Part shown: piece after piece, positions 22,501-36,290 of the stretch
How the letters are laid out: every line of letters starts with the position of its first letter
How positions within the stretch are numbered: position 1 is the stretch's first letter
From: Phoebastria nigripes
Taxonomy: Eukaryota; Chordata; Aves; Procellariiformes; Diomedeidae
Assembly: GCA_035582835.1 (NCBI GenBank)
Contig: JAYKAV010002955.1
Location: 1,005,707-1,069,706, forward strand
Length of the DNA stretch: 64,000 bases
Direction of reading: 5' to 3'
Notes under the pieces: model-generated
The model's database searches: none
Seen by the model: only the letters and a program-made list of their open reading frames with translations
Told to the model about the DNA's origin: nothing
Made by a program: the position numbers and the translations under genes

Positions 22501-25500
22501 GAACTCTTGTGCTTCAAAATTCTTGGATGGAGGAATTCTCTGTAAAGGGAGTTTTGATACAGTGGGATCTGGCAGGTCAGACAAAGGTAAATTCTTCCCA
22601 CAACAGAGGGAAAAACTGAAAGGTCTTCCTTGGTGGAAGATATCATTACTTTATAATAAAGATAAAAGTCAACTATATTCTGGGGATGAGATCTGGCATT
22701 GAAACTTCCAAGGTAAGATCAGATACAGTGCCAATTTCCAGTCTAATCAGTGTTGTTTCAGCTAGCTCTGGTATTTTTTCACCTCTGCTCTGATATAATC
22801 CAGGGCAGTTGGGGAGCAAGAAGATTTCTCCTTCATATTGCTTTTTCATCTCTTTTAATTATCAATAATTACAAAAATTAAAAAAGGAAATCTCTTGCCT
22901 GCAAGAATTAGGGCTAGAAGAATTTGTTCTTCAAGGTAAACATCTTGAAATACCATGCAAAGTTGATGAAGACAAAATTCAGATGGTGACTAATGCTCTT
23001 CTAGGTTGGAGTCTCTCCAGAAGTCTTGAAATCAAAGTTTGTTGCCAGTCAGTGCGTGTTATGGCAAAATGCAACTAATAAGTGAACAAGACAACCAATG
23101 CATTTAATGTGACAGCACTACTTGGGGCATTTACGTCTGTCTTAAGAGAGTTCAGTCAAGATTGGATCAAGCATTTAAATCACAGGCAAACCTGCAAAAC
23201 ATTTCCATAACCTGCCAGAATAACCCTTTTGTCTCCAGGTAAAAAACACCCTTTATTGAGCCTAAAGTGAATTAAGCAAAACCACTTTCCGTCAAAAGTA
23301 ACCATGACGCAAATGGTTTTATCTGCATGTAACCAAGGCAAGAAAACATTAACCAGCTGGTCCCCATTCAGAGGCATCTGTAACCATCTGGAGGGAGCCC
23401 CAGACTGCAGTGCAGTGGCTCAGTGTGGGACCAAGCATGACTCAGTTTGCGCCTGCCAGAATCAACACTCAGTGACTGGAACGTGTTCAGAACCTCCTTT
23501 TAACAATTCTCCAAATAGTCTTTACCAGGCATTAATGTAGCCTTATTTCCATGAGCCAAATGGGAGTTGTATGGTTCTGGCTGGCAAAGGCTGGCACTGG
23601 GTGGTCCTGCAATGTTGGTGGTCTTGGCACATAGATTTCAGTTCTGGGAAGAACTGATCTTGGGAACTGTTCTGCATGATGGCTGTTCTTGCTGAGGTTG
23701 GGTGATTACTGATGTTGTGGAGTCAGAAATGAGAGAATTGCCTATTTCTGTTTGCACTTTCCCAATTCCATGCTCTGGCAGCTTCATATTCTCATTGCTG
23801 ATGTTTCAGGATAGGTCTGTGGTTAACTACAAGTGGCTCCTGTTATCTCTGTCTTCATGAGGGTTATGAAGGTACTTTGCTTTGGCTTTACTATTTGGTA
23901 AAAGTATTCTTGTTTCTTTTTGGATATGGAGTTTGTTCATCAGATTAGTTAAAATGCAAATCAGACGTCAGCAGATATGTTGAAGTTCACCCAAACATGC
24001 GTCAAACAATTCAGCTCAAGTAGTGTACGAGATCTGCCGGCTGTCTGATGGGAGTGCACGAAGCCTTAGAGGTGCTGTGCTAACCCTCAAGCACTCAAAG
24101 GGCTTTCAATGCATCTTACCATTTATCCTATTGGTTTTGTACCTGTAATTAAACTGTGGATGGAAAACATCCAGGTGATGAAAGGTGCAAGTTAGTTATT
24201 AATCTACAGTTAATTTTCATGTTACAATGCTTTTTGGTATCTCTAAAATTGAGCCTTCAAATGTCTCTCTCAAATGTTGGCATGGAGAATTGCAAAAAGA
24301 ATAGTGATGCCTGGGCCTTACCTGTTACATCAAGCAAAATGAATTAGGCTAAATCAGACCTGAAGAAATTTAGTCCAAACAATTAAATGTTTACTCATTT
24401 TGCTGACCAGTTGCTCATATGAGAAATCAATCCCTCTGAATCCAGTGGGACTGCTTCTAAGAGTAACCAGTTATCAATATGACTGAGAGGTTGTCTTAAC
24501 TAACCTGACTTTGGAGAGTTTCTGCTTTCTCTGGAAATACAGACCTTTATGTATGTTGCACTCACTTTTCTCAGTGAATTAAGAATTTCTGTGTATCTTC
24601 TGCTAACTCCCTTCTTATTTAAGTGAAGAGAGTTGAAAAGATATATTATACACTAAATAGCCATATAGATGGTAGAATACAATTTTATTCAAGAACAAAA
24701 CCCTGTGCTCAGGTCACTTTACTCAAAGGGAGCTGAACGATCTATAAATTGTTTGGTTTTAATCATTAAATATCCTACTTACCTCCTTCCACATTCAATT
24801 ATTCAAGACTTCTGTGTGAAGGACTGCATAAAAGATAGCTATATGAATGTTCTTTTCATTGTGCACAGACTTTAAACAAGAAAACAATTGCCCCTAAACT
24901 ATTAGTTCCCTTTTGGATTTTTGAATCATCAACTCAAACTTTCTCTGGTTTTGCATGAGTTTGAAATAATATGGTACAATTTATCTGTTNTTTACAAGGG
25001 CTTTTGTAAACCAAATCACTGGACCTCTTAAAAAAAATTACAAAAAGCTTGCTGCAACCTGTAATCATAGAAGAATTTGTATTATAACACAGTAGGATTA
25101 ATAATGCATATAATTATAATATACAATTTTCTTTAGGCTTTTCTAATTATAAAAAAATTACAGATAACATCAACAGTGTGATTCTGAAATGCCTCTCATT
25201 TATTATGTAGCTCTCTTAATCAATGCTCTGCCACTGGAAATCAAGTCAGAATGTTATTATGGTCTCTCCTTCTGGATTTAATTACAGCAGTAACTCATGG
25301 CTCAAAGTCTGAGCAAACGCACCATGCAGTTTATAGCTTTGAAGAACAGCTATTAATCCTGCCGTCTACCTCCCAGTGCAAGCCAATGAAAGCATTTTAA
25401 AAATCTTTATGCCTGAAGATAAACACACGCTTACATGCAGGCTTAAGGTGGGGGTGCAGAGAGCCCAGCTGCCNTGTCTATTCTGCGCACGCGCAGTAGA

Positions 25501-28500
25501 GCATCGGCTCCTGGGAGATGATCTCAAGGTGTACAAATCTCTGAACTTTTTGCCACCCAGACTGAGATATTATCTTGCACCCTTAACATTTGTGAGAATG
25601 ATTTCAGGATGTTGGCTCCTGTCCATTGGTAGCCTGGAGTCAGAATAGGGCTTTTGCCATATAAGTAGGCTTGCTGAAGATGTGCATCTGTGCCTCTCAT
25701 CTTATTTTGGAATCAGTTTCCATCATGAATCTCTAACCTGACAATTAGCTGCAAACAGGAATAATGCACTCTTCTAAGAACTTGAATTAGTATCAGGAAC
25801 TGCTTTTACTTTTGGCAGCAGCCAGGGAGGATGTCTCTCCCTCTAAAGCAGAAACATGCTCAGCCACATGGTAGCGACTGGGAGGACAGAGCTGCCAGAG
25901 AGGTCCGGGGAAGGGTGAGGTGGAGCATGCAGAAGAGCGAACATGAACATGAATGCTTGTTTTTTGAAGGTAACTCTTTTTAAGAAAATCTTGTCATCCA
26001 AAGGAAGGACAGTTAAAATACCCTAGACTGATATCTACCAGTGCCTATGTCTTTCAAAAAAGAATCTAAACCATGATTAAAGAAGGTTCACTTGTCCTCT
26101 CAAGCCACCATCTTGAGCACCAGGTGCTTTCTATATGCTCAATATTTTGAGAAAGAGTAAATTGAAACATAACCAGCCTGGTTATTTTATTGTGTGGTTT
26201 ATTTGAACTCACCAGGGGTGCAAGGGCCCCAAAGTCATCTGCTCACTTTCCTGGCTGGCTGGACGGACCGACAGCTATCTGATATGTGTCATTTGGGAAG
26301 CTGTGGGAAGGAATCAAGGAAACGTTTGCACTTGACTGATGCAGCTTACATCCATGCTGCAGTGTGCTCTGCAAGGTTATCAGAACTGGTCAGAAATGGT
26401 TTTTTTTACCTAAATATTATTTCATCAGGACCTGCCAATTGTTTGAAGTGGAAAGTACTGGCAGGAAAGGCTAAGCTTCAGCAGATTGGTCTGTTTGAAA
26501 GACAGTGACATTTCAAAATTGATATTCTGAAATTGCCACATGCCTTCTGGAAACAAAAAGAAAAAAAAGATTGGTATTTCGCTGAAACTTCTCAAAAACA
26601 TAGACATGAAGTACCGTGACTGACCAGTCTGAGTTTTGTGTGTTTTCGGTTTGCTAGCCCTTTCCACATTGCAACATTTTGGCCTTCGTGGAACAAGTTT
26701 GTTTGGCTTTGTTATTTTTTTAATTTCTGAGGGTTGTCTGGGGCAGCAATTTTTTCCCAACCCTGTTTTCCAGCTTATGTTCCAGCAGAACCTGGGATCC
26801 TTCTCACCCCAGTAAGCTAGACAGGAGGGGCCGAAGGCACAGCAGGACTGGGTGCAAGATGTCTTGTGTCAAACAGGAGAGGATAAGAGTAGAAAAAGCA
26901 CTTGGGTAGGAGCTCAGGCTAAAGTCTGTAGTAAAAACATCCCTTTACTCTCATCTCGTCTAAAATTAGCCTTCCAAAAGCAAGATCTCTTCTCAAGCAT
27001 CTAAAAAGGTGGTGCAAGCTCCCACTGCGCTGCCCGGGGAGAGCTGACTGCCCGCTCACAGCAGTGGGCTCTGCGCTGCCCTTTTTAAGATATTTGTCTC
27101 TTTTGGCTACAGGAGGGGCTCTAGGAAGACTAAATATCAAGGATGTTTAAATGGTATGAAATGAGGTGGTATGAGCACCTTTGTGCTCTTTCCTCTTGGC
27201 AGTCTATTAATCTAGGGGAAAAGTCTGAGAAAATAAGACTAATTAATCCCAACTACTGTGGACAGTGTAATTTAAATTTTTTCGAAGATTAACATTGCTT
27301 AGGCTGAAACCTGCCTCAAAAACCCCTCAGCTCCCATCCACAAACACAAGAGTATTCCATGTTTTATACAACAAAATATACAGCCAATTTTATTTTCTAA
27401 ATTTACTTTCAAACTCATCACAGGAAGTAAGCCTTACAGGAAACAGAGGAAACCCATAACTCTGCCATATTCCCAGAAAAAGCTGTGGGAAGAGCCTCCT
27501 GTATTATGGATTGAATTCACTCTGCTGTCTAGCACTGGGGATATGGGGGGAAAAAAGCAACCTCCCTTTCCAGTGTTCAGATCTACTGCTGTAGGGAGCT
27601 GTGTCCTCGATGGCAAGGAGCCGTGGCGTCTGCTCGGAGCAGAAGAAACCGGGCTGGAGGAGGAGAGGGCTTCTGGCTGCAATAGTGTGACACTGACACA
27701 TGAGGCTTTAATTTCAAGGGAGGAAGCAGAGCAAAAAGGATTGCGAAATCTGGTTCCATAATGGTCTGTGATTCTGCTTGCTGTGCTTGGTATCGTATTT
27801 GTGATCTCGGAAGAAACGTCAGCTGGTCCTTCTTGGTTCGAAGCAAGATGGGGAGGTGGGTGGAGTGCAGTGTTAAAGTGAGAACAGGGAGAAGTGGGGA
27901 TCTTGAAGTATCAGCAGGGACACGAAGAGACCTTTCCTCTCATCCTGATTGAGAAGAAACAGTAAAGCAATTCTTTGCACTTTTTTTTTGTTTCTTTTAA
28001 GGCTGTCCTGTGTTTGTCTGTGAATACTGAAAACTTTTTGACATTTGTTTTGCAATATGCACATGTAGACTTACACACGTCCCAGGTCGCACGTCTCCAG
28101 GTTTGTAGCTGACCTCAGCGTTGAGTCGCTTTGTTCCAGGGTATCCCAAAACTGTCTGATGAGATGGCTCACAGGCTGAGGGAGGTAATTTGTTCTGGGA
28201 ACTGAGAGGAGAGCAATCCGTACAGCATCCTTAGAGCAAAGCAACACAAAGAGAAACTATTGCGGAGAGTAATTACTCTCTCATAATCCTCCAGGCTCGC
28301 CTTGCCACAGCACTGTGCTGTGAGATCTGTACAAATTCAGAGGTTTCTATAATTCCCTTTGCCATTCTCTGATGTGGAGAGGAAGGTTGTTTTCGTACAA
28401 AGGCAATCACTTACCCTTTATTTACTGTGAAGGATGAGAATGGGGGACTCAGACTCCCAAAGCTTTTCACAGTTGGATTTCTTGTCTAATTATTCTGCGG

Positions 28501-30989
28501 AAGAGCTTCTCCCGGCAGCGTGGGGCTGCGTCCTCTGCAGCAGAGCCTGGGGGACTCCTGCCCTTGCAGAAGATCCCTCCAGAAGNGAGTGTTTCGTGGT
28601 GGGATAATACTGCGGCCCAAGTGCCTTTTTCACTTTGTTATTTATTTTTAATGGCATCACATNAATAAAGAAACGTGCCTTCCATATTGTCTTTTGAAGG
28701 CAGATAATCGTGTTGCTGTTGCGTTCACGATTGGCTTGTCATGCCCAAATGAATTTACGTATATCCGTCTTTTCCTTCAAAAAGCAGCCCTGCCGAGTTT
28801 TCCCAGTTGTTCAGTCAGTCACAAAACACAGTTGTAAAGCAAGCGCTGCTTTATGTTGTCTAAATAGATGTGGCTCTTCTCTTGTTCCTGCCGTCAGTCT
28901 TATTGTTAAATTGCTTTGAATTTGCAGTGAATTGAAATTCACTATTCCAAGGAGAAAGAAGTTACTACTTGTAATTAGGATTATTGGATAGTAGCACTTT
29001 TCACTCTAGAGGTAATGAGTTATGATCAGAACATATCCTTTCGTTAGTTTAAAATATTCCCATCGTTATTCTGATATTGTGATTTTTTTTTTTTTTAAAG
29101 TTTAAATAGCAATCCACTTCAAACAGCAGAAACACACATGGCTTCACAGGCTACATTAAAGTTATGGATGGCTAAACGTGAGCCTGTGTCACCACTCAGG
29201 CTGAGAAAAAGTCCCACCATGATGGGTTGCACCAAAGTAAAAAATTCACTGTTAGATCAATTATCATGCAGGATATCTGAGACTGAGCTTCACAAGAGAC
29301 TTCCACTTGGAGTTGACACTGAGCGGGCAATCAGTGTAGCAAACCTCATTTCCACCTGTTTATCTCCATCTCCCTGGAATGAAAACGCTCTCCTTCAGAA
29401 ACCTTTGTGGCACCATTCAGAGTTTTCTACTGGAAGAGGAGGTTGTGGAGGCACCATGGCATATAGAAATGGTGCTGGAGAATGTTGTGTGCTACAGTCT
29501 GGAGAAACTCTTCTTTCCCCTACCTGCTTTTGCATTGCAGGCTTCCAGCAGGATGATTTCTGTGACCAAGCAGAGGGACAAGCACCACATTCCATCAACT
29601 GCATTTAATCNATGGTGAGATTAAGGTAGGCATTGGGCTCATATGGGTCAGGGAGAGAAGCTTATAAAGGTAGCATAGGAAGCCAGGATGTTGAAAAAAA
29701 CTGTTCCAGCAATTTGGAAGGTAGTTTTTAAAGTGGTGAGCTTCAAAGGCTAGAAACGATCCTTTGATCTTCCAAAGCCTGTAAATGAGAGCAGTGTCTG
29801 CAGGACGCAACGCATGTCCAAACAATTGCAAGAAATCTAAATGGAGTTTTGAAGCAGCAAAACCCTTAAAAAAGAAAGGAAAAGGGACATAATTCAGACA
29901 GTCAGCCCAAACAACAGCATGGTTGTCTCAGATGTTTTTAGTAGGCATTGTACAATAACTTATTAACTTAAAAATAAACTATTTTAATTGCCATCTGAAT
30001 TCCTGAAAAATGAGAGAGGTGATGTTTTTTTTTTAAAAAAAAGAGATGTGGACCTGGAATAAGAAAGATTTTAGTCTCTGCAAGTTTCTGAAAAGATCAC
30101 AGCGTCAAAAACAGAGGAACATTTTTAGGTGGGAGGAAGTAATGAAAAACATTCTGAAATGTTTTTGTTGTGGTTTTCTGACCTTTTACCAAGCGCTCCA
30201 GGCCTGCATGAAATGTCGAGCTATGGGGTGGATTTGTTTGCTCTTAGGTAGAGCATGCTCAGAGAACATCGTTATGATCACAACTGTGGGCAAACAACAC
30301 TTGAAGTCCTTGGGTGGGCCCTGCCATGGCCAGCCAACTTTGGGAAGGCTCTTCAGGCTAACATTTGACTTGATGTATAAATCTGGACTCAGCTCTGCAG
30401 TGATGCTTAGCTACCTGGTTCCCAATGGAACAGAGTTAAAAACTTAAATACCTCAGTAGTTTTGGACCTGAATTACTGACAATGCTGGAAGAAGAGTATG
30501 TATGAGCAGTATACTCATACTCTTTCCAGAGATGTTTTTGGCGCATCAAAACCAAATTGCTGAATTCATTTGTGTATTTGCTTATCTTAGAGTGCAGTAC
30601 ATGACTGGAGGATATATCCTAGTCTGTGTGCCTTTCCTTCCTAATGTCTTAACATCAATCACAGCATTAGTTACCCATGTTTTCTATTTCTAAATACATC
30701 TGGAGTTTTGTTTTTAATTATTCATTGAGACAGAGACTCTTTTTTACCAGAGTTTCTGAATGTGCTTTTAAAAATCTTGGAGCCAACCTGTGACAACCAG
30801 AGGAAAAAGAGGACTGGACAACAGAGTCTGTGGTGTCAAGGCAGTCATGTAAAGAAATGAGGTAAGATTCAGCATTTGCTTCTAATGTGCCATCTCAGGG
30901 TATCCTACTGGAATTTCGTAAGACAATTGTTTTTTATAAACGGGTTGTGACAAGCAATTACACACCGCTCCACACATCTTAAGGAAGGA
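19554..30989. other. Long unique noncoding stretch
   Basis: About 11.4 kb, AT-rich, with no exon, RNA gene or well-preserved repeat recognised. Open frames reach 156 codons (29138-29608, plus) and have no family features. The part at 28100-28930 has mixed composition with TAATTA and octamer-like sites and could contain conserved noncoding elements. A region near 20430-20640 shows a faint LINE-like phrase ('CTGGGAAACTTGTTCCAGC') but not enough to call. Confidence 0.5.
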
Positions 30990-31480
30990 AGAACAGAATA
31001 ATTGAAAATAGGGCTGGGAGAGCTCTTGGGAGGTCACCCAGTCCATCTCCTCACCCAGGTGGGATCGGCTTCACACTAACTACTCCTGGCATATGTTTGC
31101 CTCACATGTTTTCAAAAACCTCCAGTGACAGAGGTCCCGCAACCTCCCTAGGAAATGCTTTCAGAGCTTATCGCTGCTTAATGTTAGAAACTTCTTTCCT
31201 ACTGCCTTGCTCATGTCCCCCTCGAGGCCAGCGTGACACCATTGCTTCTTTCCAGGCTCCCAGGGACCACAGGGGATCCTCATTTGCTTTCTTCTACAGC
31301 TACAAGTCTGTCTGTTTGGAGGCTGCTATCATGATTCCTCTTAGTTTTCTCCTTTCCAGACTAAACAAATCCTATCCTTTTAATCTTTCCTCATAATTTA
31401 TGGGGTTTAAACCTTCCCTCATTTTTGTTGTTTTCCTCTGGACTCAGACTAATTGATCTGTGTCCTTCCTGAAAGCATTG
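30990..31480 (-). mobile_element. Old CR1 LINE fragment
   Basis: Read on the plus strand, blocks match the reversed CR1 3' half in order. They are 'GAAAATAGGGCTGGGAGAG', 'GGAGGTCACCCAGTCCATCT' (about 31030-31050), 'CTCCAGTGACAGAGGTCCC' (31119-31138), 'CAACCTCCCTAGGAAATGC', 'GTTAGAAACTTCTTTCCTAC' and 'TCCTCTGGACTCAGACTAA' (31433-31451). The last is from the 'ALLWTxSR'-type region. The coding frame is broken. A 99-codon plus-strand frame here (31097-31396) is antisense and incidental. Confidence 0.8.
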
Positions 31481-34400
31481 GCCCAAACCTACGTTTCAAT
31501 GGCTGCATTTTCTCGTCCTGGTATTTGTTTTGCAAGGGGTGCGTTGCTCATTGCAGCAAGGATTTTCAGAAGCCTTTGTTAAAACAGTCTTTGGTAAATG
31601 CCCAGTCTTGGATCTGATCTGGTGTTTGGATAGGCAGTACAGACTAGAAGAGCTTCTTTGTTGAACTCTGGTACCCTAAGGAGAGCTAAATTTTAAATGG
31701 AAAGAGGAGGTGAAAGGAAGGTGGTAAAAATACNTAGTGGCACCATTCTCAGAGATGTCTAATTCTTATAAATGCCTTTTACTGACCTATGTTGGTCTCC
31801 AACTGTCTATGTCAGCTGAAATTTCTCAAGCAGTGCATCTACAGATGTGACTTCCCAGTGTGAGCCTCTAAGCATGAGAGTGGGTGAGGAGAGCCAGCTA
31901 TGATGAAAACTTCAGCTAAACAGCCCTACAAAATTTGTGATGTATGTATTATGGGGGTTGGTCAAGAGGATTCTCCCCTGCTGGAAGAAATACTGACATT
32001 TTTGGCTTGTATTACGCTACTTTAATCCTGAAACCTCCATTGATGGTGGCAAAACACCCAGTAGGGGTCATGGCCAGGGTGTCTTACAGTAGGTTTCTAT
32101 CCCAGTTGAGTAGGGTTAAGATGGAAAAGGGCAGCTGAAGGACTAGATGGCTTTTCCAGTTACATAGGTCTCAAAAAAGCCTCCAAAGCCCTTGGGGTTA
32201 GGCAGCCCAAACATCATGGTCTGAGTGAAGTTTTTTGGGGAAATAATGTCAGCAGATAGTAGTTTGATTTGGTAGGAACTCAGCCCTTTATTAATTTGAG
32301 AGGAAAATAAAAGGTTCTTGTTGGCTATCCTCTCCACTAGTAATGTTAACTGGGATCCCTTCAAAAATAAGCAATTATAATTGCATGAATATAATTTTTT
32401 TTCCCCAGAGCTTTTGGGAACTGAGCTGATACTGCAGCTTGTGCTGGCTATCTGGAAAATAAAATGAAAGGAAATAGCCTTGCTTTGAGCATGTGAGGTT
32501 AAACTTGTTGCTACCTCCTTCAGTTTGGGATTTCTGCATCCAACAGATTGCACACTCTTTTAAGTAAGCAGAGTTTCAGTGTTTTCTGCCATATAGTGTA
32601 ATACCACATAAAGCAAGAGAAAGAAAAGGAAGTTGGCTAATGCTGGAATTGTTCTGGTGTTTTCTCATACAACAGAATGGTAAATTGTTTTCCTTGGCTT
32701 TCTGGAAAATATCTGACCTTGATACTTCATATTCAATTTATGTAAACAATTACAAAAGCATCTGAGCCAAATAGAAAAGGCTATTTCTTGAAAACCTGCA
32801 GGGAATGCACATGGGAATTTCCCACATGCTGTGGCAATCTTAAAAATACCTCCTTGTAACCCCACAATATTAATGATTAACTCCGGAACTGTGAGTTTTT
32901 CCAGACTTCCAGTGAACTCAGTGATTTGTGTGTTCAGCTGCATGTATCAGGGAGAGGTAGTAAAAAAAAGGCATTTACCCCTTTTAGTAACTTGCATTTA
33001 ACAAACAATCATCTGCCACATTTTCCCCTTGAAATTCAGGGATTTCTGCAGATTGCACAGCTGATAAATATCACAGTACGGGAAATGTTGTTTTGTGGCT
33101 AAGCTTTGTGCTGAGATGCTCTTGCAAGAATGAGCTGGAACCAGTTTTGTTCTTCACAAATTACTCAAAGACAGAGCTGCTTCGCTTGGGACACTCACCC
33201 ACACAGTGCAGCGCGAACCTTCAGAGATGTACTGAACATCGTTGATATCTTGTTTATATACGTCTGAAATTCAGTAATGGTGGTAGCTTTACGAATTGTT
33301 TCCGTTACATTTGCTGAAGAAGAAAGAAGTAGCAGAGTGCCCCTTGAGAGGTGATTTCCCAGAGCAAGCAGGGCTTCTCGTGCAAAGAGATTCCCATCAC
33401 ACAAAGTCTGTTCAGCTCGTGGCATGGTGGGCAGCACCGCTGACAACAGTTTGCAAGTGTAAGCTGTTGCATGAAGCTTTCGAAAGATGCTGAGTGCCAA
33501 ACCCTCACTTATCTACACCAACAGCCCTGTCCCATAGCAGTTAAGAATATTCAGCCTCTTGGAGCACTTTTCTTTATCTTTACTCGTCCTGTTTAATGTA
33601 GCAGTGTGGTCTATCAACCGTCCCACTGCACTGCTTGTGGTGGTGATAATATTTTTATCATTAAAATTTCTAGAGCGCAGCTTTTTAATTAATTCAGCTT
33701 GGGAGACTGGAGTATGGCTGTCATGGGTGCCAAGTCAGTACTCATCTTTACTGGGCCAGAATAAAACTGTTTTAGAGCACCTTGTGAACCAGTACACCTC
33801 CATTTCAGGGTGTTTTTAATATCAATATATATACATCATTTAGTCGTACGTATATAATTTAATCTCTCATTACTTATCTATCTATCTATCTATCTATTTA
33901 TTTACATAGTGGCCCCTCTGGATGCTTCTTGTGTCAATATAAGTCTTTTTTTACTAGCGGGGCAGTCCCAGCATCCTAATGACACAATCACACACAATTC
34001 ACAATCAGACCATCAGAGCTTTGCTGTAGCGGATGCTGGGGACTTATCTGCCTGCAGTCAGAAAGGGTAAATAGTTCTACAAACTGCACTGGGAAACCAG
34101 GCAGCTGGAAGCAGATAGTAGTAAAAAAAAGAATCCAGCTTTAGCTGCGCAGAGAAAGGGAACCTGTTTTTCCTTCACGATGGAAAGATGTGTGTGTGTA
34201 CACGTGAAAGACAGGGATGATGAAGAGGTGAATTTCTTTCCTGTGGTTATCTTCTTTTGGGCTAGCACAGAAATGAAACAGCAGGCACAGCCTTGCTAGA
34301 CCTTCAGTGGGTGAAATGGTTTGTGTTTGTGGGGAAATAGTAGAGAGTCTCCCTAACTGGTAGGGCGATGGGTTTGTATGCACAGACTGGATCTCCAGCA

Positions 34401-36059
34401 AGCTGCACTGAAAGCTGTGTTTGACAGTATCGAAGTGATTAAAATAACTTAATCTGATGAAGCATTGCTAAGAAATTATTCTAGTTACGAATCTTGCATT
34501 ATTTAATGACCATTCTTGAAACTTTAGCTCCTATGAGCAGCTCATTTAATGAAAACACTGGTTTCTAAAAATCAGGTTGGCTTCTGCTCCTTCCAGTCAT
34601 GAGAATTGACCTGGGGATCAGATGTGAGTACACCGGAAAGATTCAAAACTCAGAAAGTCACGTGGGAAGAACAGACACCAAATCTTTAAAACCTGGATAT
34701 TTCAAGAAACCCCTCACAACACCTTTTAAACAAAGAGCGGGGACTTTCTATCCTTTGTAATATTTAAAAAACCCTGCATTAATATGAACCTGCAGTAGCT
34801 GTTTAGAGGAAGAATATGTATAGATGGGTAACTGGCAGGCAATGAAATCTCATCTGAGAAGATGCCAATCCTTTCAAACTTTACTATTCTTGGGCCCATA
34901 ATATTGTGGGCGTAATTCACTGCTCAGCATCTGTGTGCAGGCATACAGCTATATATATATGTGTATTAGGTTTCCCTTCTTCTATGCCTAATATACTGAG
35001 GATGTGGCTTTGTTTCAGCCCTGCTTTGACATTTACCTTTCCGTCTGGCTGTAGAGGCTCACATATTCAGCTTGAGATGTCCAGGGTTCAGTTGTTGTTC
35101 TCAAGATGGATGTTGGTTATCATTTTTGTGGGGTTTGGATTAAAGTTCAGTCTGTGCTAGGGCACATGTGGTCGGGACATCTTGCCTCTGTAGACAGGAA
35201 GCAGATCACCAGCTGGTCAGTACGGTACATCTCTCTGTATCTGCTTGATTAATGCAGTATATGGGTCTGCCACAGCTTTTACCTTCAGATCTTGGCTCTT
35301 CAGTTGACTCATGCTTTCATCCTCGGAGAGCTTAATTTTCCTCCCAGATATGATTTATTTCACTGGTTTTTTTCCTTAAAAAAAACCCCTACAAAACCCN
35401 AACAAGCTTAGAAGTATCCAATTACTGGCACCAAACTCATGAACTTTTGCCGCATTCAGTGTTTTCCATTTCCCATTACGTTCAGTTTGACTGGAGCCAC
35501 ATGCTCTCCCCGTTCCCAAGCTGGCCATTTCATGCTGGAAAAGGCAGGGAGAGACTCTGCATTGACTGGGAGAGGAATAATACCTGCAGTTCTGTCTGTA
35601 ATCTCTATGAATATTATACTACTGTGTATGTTACTAACATTTGTAAAACTCCTGAACTTTGAAAAGTAAGACTTGGAAAAACTTGTTTACATATGGCACT
35701 TGCTGAACTATGGAACTATGGCTTATTATTATGGTATTATAAGAGCTTCACCTTACTGTCAGCTGATATGATAAAGCCATATCACATGGAGCTTGGAGAT
35801 CAGCAACTGGCTTTTGTTCTGTACCCTGCTACAGATTGTTCTCCATATGTTTTATTTCAGTTAGGATAATTGCAGATATAAATTTAAGTGTCTGCCCTCT
35901 TTTAAAGCTGTTGACTCCTTGTTTCCTCCAACATTTTCATAGCAGTTAGGCACTGCAGAAAATATTTCTTTGACTCATTTAAGAATTTTTATGTTATAAC
36001 TGCATTGACCTATAGGGAAGCCTCTAGGAAAAACTAAACACCTGATTTTACCCTATTTT
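31481..36059. other. Unique noncoding stretch with a microsatellite
   Basis: No gene was recognised. It contains the TATC tract at 33875-33897, short TA-rich runs near 33826-33858 and 34950-34962, and short TG repeats near 34189-34199. Open frames up to 136 codons (32143-32553, minus) have no recognisable features. Confidence 0.5.
33875..33897. repeat. TATC tetranucleotide microsatellite
   Basis: Five full TATC units plus a partial unit, followed by degenerate TTTA units. This is likely to be length-polymorphic. Confidence 0.9.
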
Positions 36060-36290
36060 TCCCAAGTTGTTCTTTATGTTACACACCTCTGTTCTGTCAC
36101 CTTTTACTTGCTTCCCTCTAAATTGAAGGCTGTTATACTGCCTTAAATCTCTCTGCCTATGGGAGTCTTTTTAGGCTGCTGAACATTGTAATTAACCACT
36201 TTGGACTTTCCAGGTTTTACTGCATGTGTGCTCTGCTAAAATTCAAGCCCAGGTATAGCAAACAGAGTTCCAGATGAAGGCGTACTGTTA
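36060..36290 (-). mobile_element. Possible very old CR1/L2-type LINE fragment
   Basis: The plus-strand sequence has a spaced match to the reversed CR1 consensus in the order 'CTGTCACCTTTTACTTGC', 'TCTAAATTGAAGGCTGTTAT', 'TCTCTGCCTATGGGAGTC', 'CCACTTTGGACTTTCCAGGT' and 'GAGTTCCAGATGAAGGCGTA'. Each block is diverged. The overall order supports the call, but no block is decisive. Confidence 0.4.

Noticed and set aside
31097..31396. 99-codon plus-strand frame
   Set aside because: It is antisense to an old CR1 fragment and reads through the repeat by chance.
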